From positions 1 to 64,000 of the forward strand of contig NHNW01000053.1 of the NCBI GenBank assembly GCA_002786025.1: a stretch of 64,000 bases of DNA, read 5' to 3'. This DNA comes from Zasmidium citrigriseum. Lineage: Eukaryota > Ascomycota > Dothideomycetes > Mycosphaerellales > Mycosphaerellaceae. Of this stretch, positions 12,787 through 24,579 are shown in pieces; within the stretch, counting starts at the first letter, position 1; every line of letters starts with the position of its first letter. Made by a program: the position numbers and the translations under genes. The notes below the pieces were generated by a model. That model was not told the origin of the DNA. It searched no databases and saw only the letters and a list, made by a program, of their open reading frames with translations.

Positions 12787-12932
12787 CTAGCGTAAACTCG
12801 CGAGTTCTAGAGCAATCGAGTAGGAGCGAGTTACTCGTAGGTATAGTTTCTATATACAAGTAACTCGTAGACTAGCGAGTAGCGCGAGTAACGCGAGTAG
12901 TATAAGTAGCGCGAGCTACTCGTACTACTCGC
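12787..12932. repeat. Clustered gcgagta / actcgc inverted repeats
   Basis: At least ten copies of gcgagt or its complement actcgc occur in about 145 bases in both orientations, including an inverted pair gcgcgagtaacgcgagtagtat ... ctactcgtactactcgc. Dense short inverted motifs of this kind are typical of subterminal binding sites in hAT-type DNA transposons, but I could not identify a hAT transposase next to it. The nearest frame starts about 70 bases downstream. Confidence 0.6.
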
Positions 12933-12959
12933 ACTTTTACTTTTCTAGACGTATAGCTA

Positions 12960-13560
12960 ATTTATAGAAGTACGATACTACTAGCTAGATTATAGAGACT
13001 CTAGAAGGTATAGTAGTACTATAGCCTTACTAGTAGTACCTTCGAAACGGATATAGGCCCTATAGAATATTAGCTAATAACGAGAGTATCGTTTATATAT
13101 ATTATAAATATAAGAATAAGCTAGTAAGCTACTTACGTACTCGATTCTTTATAATACTAAGCGTACGGATATAGTACTATTAAGCTAGCCTACTAGCTTC
13201 TTATACTCTATATCGCGATATAGGTATAAGCTCTAAGTAGCTTTTAAAGATTATTAAAGACGTATAGTAAGAGAATATCGTCCTTAAGGATCGGCTTACT
13301 ACCGTAGAGTAGACGACCTCTAGTCTTACGTAGTAGCTCTAGAACTTACTACTACTTAGAAATAATCTAGTTTACTTTACCTAGACTATATATAAGAGAG
13401 TATTTCCTAGCGTAGCGAAGCGTTCGCTAGATTAATTAGATATTCCTAGTTTCGATTAGAAGCTTAAGCTATCCTTAGTATCGTTAAAAGATTATTAGAT
13501 AGCGACTTTAAGTTATAAGAAAGACAAATATTACGATAGTAGTAATAAGTAGTATATTTT
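12960..13560 (+). pseudogene. Decayed frame with coiled-coil region
   Basis: A plus-strand frame of about 200 codons begins just after the cluster of gcgagta motifs. Its first half has YYKYKNKLVSYLRTRFF, which could be a damaged zinc-binding segment because Cys and His become Tyr under RIP; that is inference only. Its second half has a Leu/Glu/Lys heptad-like stretch (ENIVLKDRLTTVE and following) that looks like a coiled coil. The family is not recognised. Confidence 0.35.
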
Positions 13561-13699
13561 TTAATTATAAGTATATTAGATTTTAATATTTATAGTAAAA
13601 ACTAGAGATACCTAGACTTCCTTTATAAGGCTATTTAGACTAGCTAAAAGACCCCTAGAGTAATATCTAGCTATAGAGATAACTATATTATATAATTTT

Positions 13700-14560
13700 T
13701 AAAAGGATCGAATAAATATAGAACTCTTAAGTAGTATTATCGTCGTTTAAAGCCTTTTCCTATAGGTTTCGTATAACTCTTACCCTAAGTAACCCTAGTA
13801 GCCTAAGGCTATAACGCTTCTCCTTTTAGAGTAAAATATATAAGAATCCTTTACTTAGCGTTTATTTCTACCCGAGGTCCGAAACGCGTCGCGTTTAATC
13901 TATATCTTAGTAATAATAATAATAATATAATAGGATAAAAAGCGACCTATATAGTATCGAAGCTACTCTATATAAAGATAAGAACCTAGATAGTCTAGTA
14001 ACCGTAGAAGATTTAGTAGACTCTAACTACCTACGCGCTTAAAGAGAAGTTATAATAAGAGCTAAGAAGGACCTAGGTAGCTAGACTATTAACTATATCG
14101 TAAGTTAGTAAGGACTTAATATAGCTATAGTAGCTTTAATACTTACTATTAGTAGTATATTATAGCTAGAGCGTTAGGATAATATACTCTATAGCTATAT
14201 TAGTTAGTAGTATAAATAGGAACCGTAGAAAGTCCGTTTCCTTTACTCGATAGGCCGTAACAATCCTCTACGTACCCTTTAACGTACCTACTAGCTTATA
14301 TCTATACTCTACCTAAGCTTTTCTCGTATTAGCTATTATATACTTACTAGCGGTTTAGTTTATACGAGCGTACGTCCGCTAGGCTTTAGCTATACTAATA
14401 GGATTAAAGACGACGTTATTAAGACTACTAGAAATATAGAGAGGGATATTTATAAAGTATTAGATAACTTTAAAGCCCCCTCGATTTTCGGATACTAGTA
14501 GAAACGTTAGGCGGCTTTGTCTCTTATAGTCTCTATTAGTTTCTATTAGCCGTAATAAAG
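13700..14560 (-). pseudogene. Decayed frame, paralogue of the 58.4-59.6 kb frame
   Basis: Read on the minus strand, about 14560 to 14057 encodes sequence closely matching the frame at about 59.6-59.2 kb, for example VKETDFLRFLFILLTNIAIE here against the equivalent with PRFFF there. DNA similarity runs in the same orientation from about 14057 to 14470 against 59193 to 59620. Below 14057 the frame still reads to about 13700 but the match is lost. The protein is not recognised. It lies just left of element C. Confidence 0.45.
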
Positions 14561-14603
14561 TAATATTAGGATAGTAGTTAGTTAATACTAGCTAGTTAGT
14601 ACT

Positions 14604-14652
14604 TACTTACCTACTTACTTACCTACTTACTTACTTTAACTTACTTTAGAAG
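14604..14652 (+). repeat. acttacttacct tetranucleotide-type tandem repeat
   Basis: Simple repeat built from actt and acct tetranucleotides, in a higher-order period of about 12 bases, three to four times. The flanks are unique. Confidence 0.9.
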
Positions 14653-14732
14653 TACGCTCTATAAATAACGACCTTACTTATAATTATCGATTCGTATTAA
14701 CGAGTCTTTCTAAGTATTATATATATCCTCCC

Positions 14733-14997
14733 TAGTAGATATTCGCTTAATATCTCTAAGCCTTACTTAACCTAGCCCTTAAAGTATATATATTAACCTC
14801 GACTCTCCGTAAAGATCCTTAGCTAATATAGATATATATTATAAATATTAGACGAGTTCTCTATAGTAGATATTCGCTCGATATCTCTAAGCCTTACTTA
14901 AACTAATCCTTAAAGTATATATATTAATATACCCTCTCTATAATAATCCCTAGATAGTATAGAAGATTTTCGAAAATATTAGACGAGTTCTCTATAG
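14733..14997 (+). repeat. 131-bp tandem duplication
   Basis: Two consecutive units, each opening with tagtagatattcgct and closing with attagacgagttctctata. The first starts at 14733 and the second at 14864, a period of 131 bases. The unit ends match well and the middles have diverged. No frame is apparent. It lies between the minus-strand frame at 13.7-14.56 kb and element C. Confidence 0.85.
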
Positions 14998-15251
14998 CTA
15001 ACCTTTACTAGATATCTATCTACTTACCTCTCTATCCGCGGATTGCGTTTTTTTATTAATATAGTTAGTCCCGTAAAGAAATATACTATAACTTCTTCGC
15101 GATATTAAGGGCGATCTATTAATAGTAGAATCTTACTAGTCTATAATACGAAGGAGGGCTAGTACTAGGAGGGCTATACTTCCTACTACTTAAGATTAAG
15201 AATAGCGGATTAGCTTTAGATACCTACGGTTATTATCTAACTAGAATTTAA

Positions 15252-15255
15252 GTAC
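15252..15255. repeat. Left target-site duplication of element C (GTAC)
   Basis: GTAC directly precedes the left LTR of element C and recurs directly after its right LTR at 48925-48928. With this phasing both LTRs start with TA and end with TA, as expected for canonical TG...CA ends after RIP. The repeat can be slid by one base either way because neighbouring bases also match, so length and exact boundary are ambiguous by one or two bases. Confidence 0.7.
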
Positions 15256-15505
15256 TATAGTAGGAGATCCTATTAGCCTATCTTAGGCTATAATAGGTTA
15301 CCTAACCTTCTTTAAGCTTAGCTTTTCTAAGCTTCTTCTTTATAGATAGCTAGATATTTATAGCTATATAGCCTATAGGTTATATATATTACTTCTAGCC
15401 TTCTATAGCGCTTTTAAGATAAGCTAAAGGGGGTACCCTTTACTAAAGGCTCTAATTTAGAGCGATTCTTCGAGCTACTAGCTAGTTCGGCTACTACTAC
15501 TACGG
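15256..15505 (+). repeat. 5' LTR of element C, left part
   Basis: Bases 1-250 of the 287-bp LTR, matching 48638-48887 with mainly RIP-type differences. It is cut at 15505 by insertion of copy A; the last five bases, tacgg, are the target duplicated by that insertion. The remainder continues at 23070-23106. Confidence 0.92.
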
Positions 15506-15736
15506 TATTAGGCTTTACCTAGATACGTAGGCTAGGTTACGTAACGAGAGCGAATAGCTATAGAAACGATAGTAGGTAAAGGTATCCCTCCGATACGACT
15601 TAGACTAATAACTAAGGAAGGAAGAGTATCTAAAGCGCTATATAAAAAGTACTATAGGCGCTAAGCTAGCGCTCCGCGGGCTTGTCGCCTAAGGTACCTA
15701 TAGGTCTAACCTTAGTAGAGTAAAGCTAGCCTTATA
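15506..15736 (-). repeat. 3' LTR of copy A (231 bp)
   Basis: It starts tattaggc and ends ccttata on the plus strand. It is the 3' LTR because the purine tract (read as attacctcctcctct on this strand) abuts its inner end. Its ends fit TG...CA after RIP. The purine tract at 15741-15753 would prime plus-strand DNA synthesis. Confidence 0.93.
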
Positions 15737-16213
15737 ATTACCTCCTCCTCTCTAGACGATAACCCTATCGTTATATAGATATCTATAGCGCCGGCTGCCT
15801 GCCGCTAATAAGCTATAAACCCGCGCGGGGTCTAAGTATAGAGTTAGGTAAGGTTTCGTCTATTTACTTAGATATAAAATCTAGTATTAGATATAGCGGT
15901 TTCGCGGCGGTAAGCTAGCGAAGCTCGTAACCCCTTTATAGAAAGTAAATAAACTTTACTTATCTTTCCTTTACTTACTTATAAAGATAGTAAAGCGCGT
16001 AATAAGCTAGCTTCGTACGTAGGCCGCGAGGGTATAAGAGAACGTCTACTAGCTAGAAGAAACTTCTTCCTTTAAGCTCTTAATAACCGCCTACCCCCTA
16101 CGCCTAGCCGTCTTCTCGCTCCGCTCCGCTCTTCTCCTCTTCTACCTACTAGCTTTAAGCCTTACTATAATAATATTATTAATATCGCCGGCTTTACGCC
16201 TATTAACGTTATT

Positions 16214-17290
16214 ATGTCTAACGAGACTCCTAAAGGCCCTAGCCTTAATAGTACTACTATTACGCCGTTAGCCCTCTAGAATAACGCCGTTAATACGCCT
16301 ACCTCCTCTACTTCTACCTTCCCTAGCCTTAGTTAACCTATTATAGTTAGTAATAGTAGCGCCTTCGCCTTAGCCCCTCGCGATAAGCTAGCGACCCCCG
16401 AGCGTTCCTCTACTCGCGCCCCTAAGGTTATAGTAGCCTTTATTAAGAACTAAGATAACGAGCCGTACCCTAACTACCGCGACGCCTACGCGCTCGACGG
16501 CTTTACGAAGAAGGGCTACCTAGCTATCCCTAACGAGAAACCCGAGCTAGACGCCGCTAACTACGCTAGCTTATCGAAGGCGAGAATCCGTAGCCTCGCT
16601 AAGAACGCTATCGAGTAGGATATTACTATATACCTCTCCTACCTTACTCGCTAGATCTAGTTCGCCTACTAGGCGTACCGCGATAGTTACGCTAACTTTA
16701 CCCCGCCGAAATATACTAAGAAGAAGCCTAGCTACGTTAAGTACTTCCTCTATTCGCTTACTAATAAGGCGTATAAGCTAGTATATTCCTCTATCGTCCC
16801 CCTAGCTTTATACTCGCTAACCTCCTTCTAGTTCTATCCTAACGAGTATACGACTTAGCTCGTCCGCGCTTTAGTTAGTACGCGTAAAGACTTCGAGTTA
16901 GTAGCGTTCCCTACGGATAGTAGCGTCGATAAAGAGGAGGCTAAAGAGTTAGCTAAGTAGATATTCGTAGTACGTAATAAGTTCTAGGGGTATATATATA
17001 AGGATAGCGAGGGTTAGAGTACTTAGGCTACGCCTAAGAAGAAGGGAAGCTAGGGTAACGCTATCTTTACGCTAGTAGCTAGTAGTAGTAGTTCGTTAGT
17101 TTATATCGAGGATATAATTAAGTAGTAGGGTAGGGAGATCGTTCGCGCCTTAAACGCGCTAAAGGTCGAGATAATAAATATTAATTAGGTAGTTATAGCT
17201 ATAGAGACGGCGATTCGCGAGGGTTCCGCTAAGGAGGGTAAGAAGTTGGATTCTAATACTAAGATAGGTAAGGGTAAAGATAATAATTAG
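16214..17290 (+). pseudogene. Opposite-strand accessory frame of copy A
   Basis: This frame opens with one of the few surviving ATG codons in the window and runs 358 codons to a TAG at 17288, opposite in strand to the gag-pol of its own element. It starts MSNETPKGP. A Ser/Thr/Pro-rich first 65 residues are followed by a compact region containing NYRDAYALDGFTKKGYLAI and later PPKYTKKKPSYVKYFL. A Lys/Gly-rich tail (KGKDNN) ends it. Copy B has the same frame at 37762-38838, so it belongs to the element family and is not a late acquisition. It is convergent with pol. The family is not recognised; similarity to a capsid/nucleocapsid protein or a host gene cannot be judged by eye. RIP stops are present in both copies. 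Confidence 0.75.
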
Positions 17291-17331
17291 TTCTTAGGCG
17301 TTCTTCTATATCTAGGCTTCAGCCCTCTATA

Positions 17332-20300
17332 TTAGCGACGGCGTTACGCTAGCTTTACGCGTAGCCGTTTTTTAGGTAGTCCTAAATCTTTACTATTTTC
17401 AGCCTTACTATCTTTCCTTTTCTTTAGAGTATTAAGAGTTAGGTTCTTCTTAAGGAAGGTTTCTAGCGCCTTACTAGCGTTCCGTAGGTTTTCCGCTAGC
17501 TCCTAGGTATTTTCCTTATAGCCGTAGCCCTTCTATTTAATAAGCTAGTAAGCTTTTCCTTTCTTCTAACCCTTCTTAAGTATCTCTTTAACTTAATATT
17601 CTTTAGCGCCGTTAATCTCCTCTAGCGGCGGCTATACGCCGTTAGCTTCGTAATATAGTTTAAGTAGCGATATATAGAATATAGGGTAGATAGCTCGTAG
17701 GCTTATTAGTAGCTTTAAGCGGTATACTTAAAGGCTAACTCGTTCTAGTACTTCGAAAGGTCTAACGAATTTAGTACTAAACTTCTTTTTTAGCCGTAAG
17801 GATTAGAGGTTTCGCGAGCTTAATATTACCTTATCGCTAGCTTTAAACGAGCGGGGTTTATACTTCTTATTATAGTACTTCGCTTAGTACTCGCTAGCGT
17901 AAACTAGGTTTTCTCGTAGCTCCTCTCGGACCTTCGCTAACTATTTAGCTTATTCTTCGACTATAGGGGGTAGAGGTTTATCTCCCTCTCCCGCGGTAAC
18001 GTCCTTATTACTAGGCGCTCGTATATACTTTATATATACGGCGTAAAACGGGGTTAACTTTAGCGAAGCGTACTAGGCGTTATTCTACGTAAACTTAGCC
18101 TATATTAGCTAATAGGCCTAGTCGTCTTAGTAGTAGTTAATAAAGCACTATAGATAGGTTTCTCGCGTTTAATTCGTTCGTTCCGTTTAACCGTCGGTCT
18201 ACGAGTAGAAGGTAGTAGAAAGCTAGCGTTTTACCTTCTATCTCTATAGTAGTAAGGACTAAAAGGAACTAGTAAATAAGCTCCCTCGATCGGAAACGAT
18301 TAATACTAGTAAACTAAATCGCGTTATTAACTCCTTCTTAATAATATTAGTAAGCTTAGTAGTCGTAATAGTAGAATCTACTAGTACGAAGATAGATAGT
18401 TTAGAAAGCCTATTAATAATAATAAGGATCGTATCGACGACTCCTCTCTAGCTTTACGCTAGTAGTAAGCCTACGATAAAGTCTATACTCTAGTAAGATA
18501 GTATCTTATTAGGCTCTAGTACCTATAATAAGCTTAACTCGCTATATAGCTTATACGTCTTATACTTATTACGCTAGTAGACGTCGTAACGCTCGATATA
18601 CGTCTAGATATCTTTAGTAAGGTCTCGCTAGTAGTACTTACGGCGTAAAGCCTTCTCTAACTTAGCTTCTCTAAAGTAACCCGCGCTAGGATTATTATAG
18701 TTACGTTCTATAATCTTAGCCTTTAGAGCTAGATTCTTAGGGATAAATACGAGGCTATTAGCGAGAAGTACGCTATCGCGGCTTAGGCTCTACGCTAGCG
18801 ATACGCTAGCCGACTCTATCTACTCTTCCCTAGCGTTAAGCTATCTTAACTTCTTAAGAGCGAAGGCGTCCCTCCGTTAGGCCTCTTTAATTAGCGTTAA
18901 TAACGTTAATAGTATATCCGAGTAATAGCTTTCTCCCTTTACGTACTCTATCGCTCTCCTCCTCGAAGTATACCTAGCGTAACTAACGCGGATTAACGGC
19001 GCCTTCCCGTCTCTTCGAGTTAGTATAGTAGATATTAATCCCTTAGTACTAGAAGCTTTTATACTCCCGTAGGCGTTACTTCGTAACCCTAGCGTATTAC
19101 CGTCGTAACGCTAATCGCCTAGAATTAGGGGTACTATAGTAGAGCCTAACCTAGTCTCTTCCTATAAGGCTATAATCGAGCTTAATAACCGTCCGTCGTT
19201 TATCGTTCGCTCCTCCGGCGGCTCGCCGTCTATCTAAGCTACCCCCTAGCGGACTAAGAGGTACTCGTTTATTCTAGAGGTATACGCCTATCGATTAGAA
19301 AACTTTAGTCGCTAAGCGAGAGTTTTATACTCGTTAAGCGCTTAGACCTCCTACGGTCTTTCCTTACTACTAGCGGTACGTAAAGGAGAATCTAGAGACT
19401 ACGCTTAACTCTAGGTAATCGCTAAGTTTATATTAATATTCCGAGTTTTATACTCGTTAAACGCTTAGACTACTTACGGCCCTTCCTTACTACTAGCGGT
19501 ACGTAAAAGAGAATCTAGAGACTAGGCTTAACCCTAGGTAACCGCTAAGTTTATATTAGTATCCCGTTCTCCGTAGATTATACTTTATAGGATTAGCAAT
19601 ATCGTCGTAGTTACTTCTACGCGATCCTCTAGCTTATAGTTAGGGCGTCGCGAAAGTCTATCCGTAGGGTTCTTCTTCCCTTAGTAGTAGATAATCTAAA
19701 TATTATACTATGCGAGCTCTTCGCTATATCTAGCCTAGCGAGAAGATAGCGTCTTCGTAGTACGAAAGTACTTAAGGTTATCGTAATCCGTAATTATAGG
19801 AATAACGTCCTTATAAGATAAGACGTATTAACGCTAGTATCTTATACTCTCGACGATAGCGAGAAGCTCTTAATCGTAGGTATAATACCTTAATTTAGCT
19901 CCCTTTATCTTATAGGAGTAATATACGATCGGATACTAGTATTTATCGTTTAGCTATCGTTTATCCGTTAATACGAGCTATACTAGAATACCTAAGATAG
20001 TAAAGGTAGAGGCGTTAGTCTCGATCCTCGTATCTATATCCTTTAAGAAGTAGGCTAGGATAGGCGCTATTATAAAGTAGGTTTTAAGCGCCTAAAACGC
20101 TTTAAGAGCTTCTTTACCTATAGGAAAACAAGTCGTCCCCTTCTTCGAGGTTACGAGGAGGTCTATTATTAGCCCTACTACTCGCGTATAGCCTTCGATA
20201 AACTAGCGGTAGAAGTTCGTAAAGCCTAGGAATACCTATAGCTCTCGAAGGTTTATTAGAGTAGGCTATTCGAGGATACTCGTAATACGCTTAGGTTCTA

Positions 20301-21605
20301 TCGAGATTCCCTCTAGCGTTATAACGTATCCTAGAAAGTCGATCTTCTAAACTTCGAAAGTATACTTCGAGGGTTTAGCGTATAAGCTATACTTACGTAG
20401 CCTCGCTAGGACCTCCCTAACGTATCGCTAGTATTCCTCTAGCGTTAAGCTATAGATAAGAATATTATTAAGGTAGATAATATAGAAGTTATCTACTAAT
20501 CTAGTAAGGCACTGGTTTATATACGCCTAAAAGGTAGCTAGCGCGTTAGCTAAGCTAAAGGGTATAATAACGTACTTAAAGTAGCCGTATTAATAGTAGA
20601 AAGCTATCTTCTACTTATCGCCTAGGCGGATACGAATACGATAGTAAGTATTATAGAGGTCGATCTTTATAAAGTACTTAGTACCCTATAACCTATTAAG
20701 TAGTTTAGAAATTAAGGGAAGGGGGTACCTATTCTTAGTAGTAATCGCGTTTAAACTACGATAGTCGACGTAGAGTCGTAGGCCGCTATCCTTCTTAGGG
20801 ACGAAAAGGATAGGGGCTCCTACTAGGCTAGTAGAAGGCTAGAGTCTACCTAGCTTTACGTTCTTAAGTATATATACTCGAAGAACTTTAAGCTATTCTA
20901 AACTTAAGGGGTAAATTAGTCCGTATAGCGGCGACTTACCGTCTTATACCTTAATAGTATAATCGTAAGGTATACTATTTAGTACGGAGGTAGCCTTCTT
21001 ATAGTCGAAGATATCCGCGTAGTCCTTAGCCTAAGCGGGGACTAGTCGTATATCTAGCGGTCCGTCGTCGTCGTCTATATTACGCTAGTCTAGGACGATA
21101 GTATATATATATAGTTCGCCTTCGATCTTAATAGCGAAATCTTCGGGGTCTATAATAACCGCTTTCTATCCGCCGTTAGGGAACTAGAAGGTCGCGTTCC
21201 TCTAGTCGATAATAGGGTTATATTAGAATAACTATAGGCGGCCTAGAAGGATAGAAGGTTTATCTATCTTAACGGCTTCGAAACGCTAGCGGCTATTTAG
21301 CTTCTAGTTAGTACTATTAGAGGTTCTAATATTAAGGCGGTATATACCTAGGGATTAATATTCCTAATTAAAGATAGTCCGCGCCCTTATAATCGAGTAC
21401 CTATCGATATAAAGGCGGTACGATAGTACTAACTTCTATAATATAAAGTTATAGTCGGCTCCCGAGTCTATAAGTCTAGAAGCCTTAATAGAAGGAGTAG
21501 CGTCGTCTTAACCGAGCTCGACGTTAGCGTAAACGCGGCGTAAAACTAGCGGCTTACTAGCTTCCTCCTTCGGTTCTTCTAGTCCTAGGTACGTAGAGGT
21601 AGTAG
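17332..21605 (-). pseudogene. pol: Decayed pol polyprotein of copy A
   Basis: It is the reverse complement of the copy B pol and collinear with it. The protease active site at 21457-21468 still reads DSGA, whereas copy B has DLGA. The RT catalytic box at 20464-20475 reads YLNN in place of Y-x-D-D: both aspartates are now Asn through TpG-to-TpA change. RNase H, a 123-bp in-frame duplication (19313-19558), integrase with zinc-binding and catalytic regions, and a C-terminal chromodomain (about 17472-17604) follow. It is in the -1 frame relative to gag. Many TAA/TAG codons make it nonfunctional. Confidence 0.9.
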
Positions 21606-22787
21606 TAATTAGGACTAGTCTTTTTTCGGTTAGCGGTAGTCCTTAGCCTAGTAGCCTAGTTTACCGTAGTTAAAGTAGGTATTATCCTAATTCTAGTTCC
21701 TAATAGGTGTACGGTTCGCGTTCGAAGCGCCAGCTCCTCGCTAGGGTCTATTATTCGTACGTAGGGTAAACTATAGGCGATTATTACCTTAGCGGCGAGG
21801 AGGTTTATTCCCTAAGCCGCTCGCGTTACCCCTAGGGTTCGGTTTCTTATCCTTATCTTTATCCTTATCTTACGAAGGTTAGTAGAGTATTCCTTTAAGA
21901 CGGGAGAGGAGTAGAAGGAGTTCTATCCTCTTAAGTAGGAGAGATCCCTAGTAAAGGAGTTCCGTTTATAAAGCCTAGGTAATACTAGCGATAAGTAGGT
22001 ATAACCGCTATTTCTCTATAAACGGTTCTATATCGACTTCTCGTTCTAGATTCTCTAGGTATATAGTAAAGTTAGCGACTCGCTAGCTAATACCTTACTT
22101 ATACGTAAAGAGCTAGACCGCGAAATCTATCGATCGATTAATAGGGTCCTTAACTTAGTCTATAAGCTAGGTACGTAGGATAGACTAGCGTTATCGCTCT
22201 CGTCCCTCCGTCGATACGAAGGAGTCCTAATTAGTAGCTACTCGTCCCTTAAGATACGAGATAGTATAGGCGTATCGCTCTCGTAAGAAGTAGTAAATAT
22301 AAGGTTATATAGCGAAGACCGTATTATACGATCTAATAAACTCTTTTATAGCGGCGATATTACCCTCGCTAAAATCCTTCGATACGCTAGAGCGTAGGTT
22401 CCTCTCGAGCGTAATAAGTTATATCCTCGTCTCTATAGGGAGAACCTATCGTATATCCTTATCTTCGCTATCTTTAAGAGGGTCGTAGGTAGTCGGAATC
22501 GGTAGGGTACGGCCTATCGTATTAGCCTACTAGCTTAAAGACTACGGTTCGTCGTCGCTATTAGACGGCGCTTATAGGCGTTTAGTACCTATAGCTACTT
22601 AGCCCTAGGCGAGTATAGTTTCGATAATAGCCTAGATATTGTTAGCGGTAAGCGGTAGTACTAGCGGCGGTTTATCTTAGGGTTAGTCGAGCTCTAGCTA
22701 TTCTTCGATATCTTAGAGTTACTCGTCTAGGTTAGGGCTAGGGTTTAGAGTAGGCGTATTACCGCCTCTCTACCGTCTTATAGCTAT
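21606..22787 (-). pseudogene. gag: Decayed gag of copy A
   Basis: It is the reverse complement of the copy B gag (32265-33446). The start is inferred at an ATA codon aligned with copy B. The nucleocapsid knuckle at 21636-21677 corresponds to C-x2-C-x4-H-x4-C with the Cys and His positions changed to Tyr. It lies directly inside the 5' LTR. Confidence 0.85.
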
Positions 22788-22833
22788 CGTTACGCCGTAT
22801 AGCTAGATCCGAACGGATATAGAGTTATTAGAA

Positions 22834-23064
22834 TATTAGGCTTTACCTAGATACGTAGGCTAGGTTACGTAACGAGAGCGAATAGCTATAGAAACGATAG
22901 TAGGTAAAGGTATCCCTCCGATATAACTTAGACTAACAACTAAGGAAGGAAGAGTATCTAAAGCGCTATATAAAAAGTACTATAGGCGCTAAGCTAGCGC
23001 TCCGCGGGCTTATCGCCTAAGGCACCTATAGGTCTAACCTTAGTAGAGTAAAGCTAGCCTTATA
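22834..23064 (-). repeat. 5' LTR of copy A (231 bp)
   Basis: It is the same length as the LTR at 15506-15736 and both LTRs of copy B. The inner side faces gag. The outer side abuts TACGG (23065-23069), matching 15501-15505. Confidence 0.93.
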
Positions 23065-23069
23065 TACGG

Positions 23070-23106
23070 GTATTACCTCCTAGAGCTAAGCCTAGGCCCC
23101 GCTATA
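23070..23106 (+). repeat. 5' LTR of element C, right part
   Basis: The last 37 bases of the 287-bp LTR, starting gtattacctcctagag and ending cccgctata. It matches 48888-48924. With 15256-15505 it gives exactly 287 bases. A primer-binding site should follow at about 23107; the bases there (tttatagtagttagtacgagg) cannot be assigned to a tRNA after RIP. Confidence 0.9.
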
Positions 23107-24575
23107 TTTATAGTAGTTAGTACGAGGGGCGTTTAAGCTAACTATATAGTAGAAAGGCGATAGAACCGTCTAGCTAGGCGCTAGCGATAGATCTATTAAA
23201 CTATATAGTTAAATATACTAAGTAGGCCTTAGGAAGGCCTACCGAACTACTAAGATAGGCCTAGATAGCTACGTAGTAATTACATAATTAAGAATCTACG
23301 AAACGGGCCTATTAAGTTACCGTAAAGCTAAGTTTAAAGTTAAAGAATCTAAGTTTACGCGCCTAACTATAGTTATAACCCCTATAGATTAGTATTCGAT
23401 AGTAGAGACGCCTACTACTAATTCCCTAGTATCTAAGAACTCCTCGTAACGGCTATAACTCTACCGTCTATCGTCGACGACGTTAAGAATAAGAATCTCG
23501 AGAAGAAGCTATTTTATAGCTACTATATACTATAAGTTAGGCTCTCTAAAGCCGTTCTATTATTTCTAGCTAAACCCTAGAATTTTAACGCTTCTTTACG
23601 CGCTACGCGAAGGACTACGTAAAAGTAGTACCGCCGCTATATATATACTACTATAAAGTACTTAGCCTTAGGTATTAAAACCTAAGGTTTTATAGACCCC
23701 TATATCCTCTCTTTTCGAAGGGGGTATAGCTCTAACCCCGAAAATACTAAGAACTACGAGATTAGAGGGTATTTATTAAAGCCCTATACTCGCCTATAGA
23801 GCCTAGCTAACTTACTCCTTACTAGCGAGGCCTTCTACTAGAACTAGAGCTATTAGGTAGGTATAGTAATAAACTTTACCTCTTAAGGCCTACTAATTTA
23901 GTATAACAAAACCTATACCTTTCCTAATTTAGAAGGAGTAATAGGGCTCTTTAGAGGTTTAAGGCTTCTAATTCTCTTCGATAGGGCCTATACTATCCTT
24001 ACTACCCTACTACCCCTTTACTAGTAATTCTAAAGGAGACTATAAGCGAATCTTCGATATACTAGCTATCGTCTACCTTTAGAGCCTACTCGAACCTCTT
24101 CCTTTCCCTCTACTCTCTACTACCTACTACTTGCCTTCTACTACCCCTTTCTATACTAGATTTTACCTATATACCTCTTCGCTATGTTCTCTCGACCCTC
24201 TACTCTTCCTACTTCCTACTAGTAGAGTAGGAATTAAGCTTTCTAGATAGCTTACCGTCTAGCTAAGATATAAACTAAGACCCTACTACTAGGGATTAAG
24301 AGCTCCTATAGATCTAATATTAGTAAAGAAACGCTACTATTACTATAGGCGTTAATACTAACCCTCTTAACTTTTAGCCTTACGAACCTACTACTAAACT
24401 AGGTATAAACCTTAACGATAAAGAAGCTAGCTCTAGCGAGTATATATCCTTAGTAATAGATTCTAAAGATTAAGCTCCCTCCCTAATAGCTAATTATCGA
24501 AGGACTATACCTAATAGTACGAATTTATAGGTTCCTACTTAAGGTATTATCTTTTAAGCCTTAGCCGCGGATCTA
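23107..24575 (+). other. Leader region of element C
   Basis: About 1.5 kb between the 5' LTR and the first readable Gag codons. It contains a perfect short hairpin near 23592-23610 (ttacgcgctacgcgaagg type) like the one near the 3' end of C at about 48500. I could not follow a long frame here. It may be the untranslated leader with packaging signals, or an eroded N-terminal coding part. Confidence 0.4.
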
Positions 24576-24579
24576 CTAT

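Larger units (their letters stand above)
15506..23064 (-). mobile_element. Copy A: chromovirus (Ty3/Gypsy) inserted in C's 5' LTR
   Basis: A complete 7,559-bp element on the minus strand with 231-bp LTRs at each end and the 5-bp duplication TACGG (15501-15505 and 23065-23069). It is the reverse complement of copy B at 31988-39546 with exactly the same length, so the two differ by substitutions only. Coordinates convert as A = 55052 minus B. Order on the minus strand: LTR, Gag, protease, RT, RNase H, integrase, chromodomain, then an opposite-strand frame, purine tract (15741-15753) and LTR. Confidence 0.95.

Noticed and set aside
12787..12932. A CRISPR-like or tandem array
   Set aside because: Motifs are irregularly spaced and in both orientations, without spacers of constant length. 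The organism is evidently a fungus.
15252..15255. A five-base target duplication for element C (AGTAC or GTACT)
   Set aside because: Either five-base choice forces LTR ends that do not match TG...CA-derived TA...TA; the four-base GTAC does. The ambiguity is noted rather than resolved.
16214..17290. Reading this frame as the gag of copy A
   Set aside because: A proper gag with the CCHC knuckle lies on the other strand next to the 5' LTR (21606-22787), collinear with pol. Strand and position here do not fit gag.
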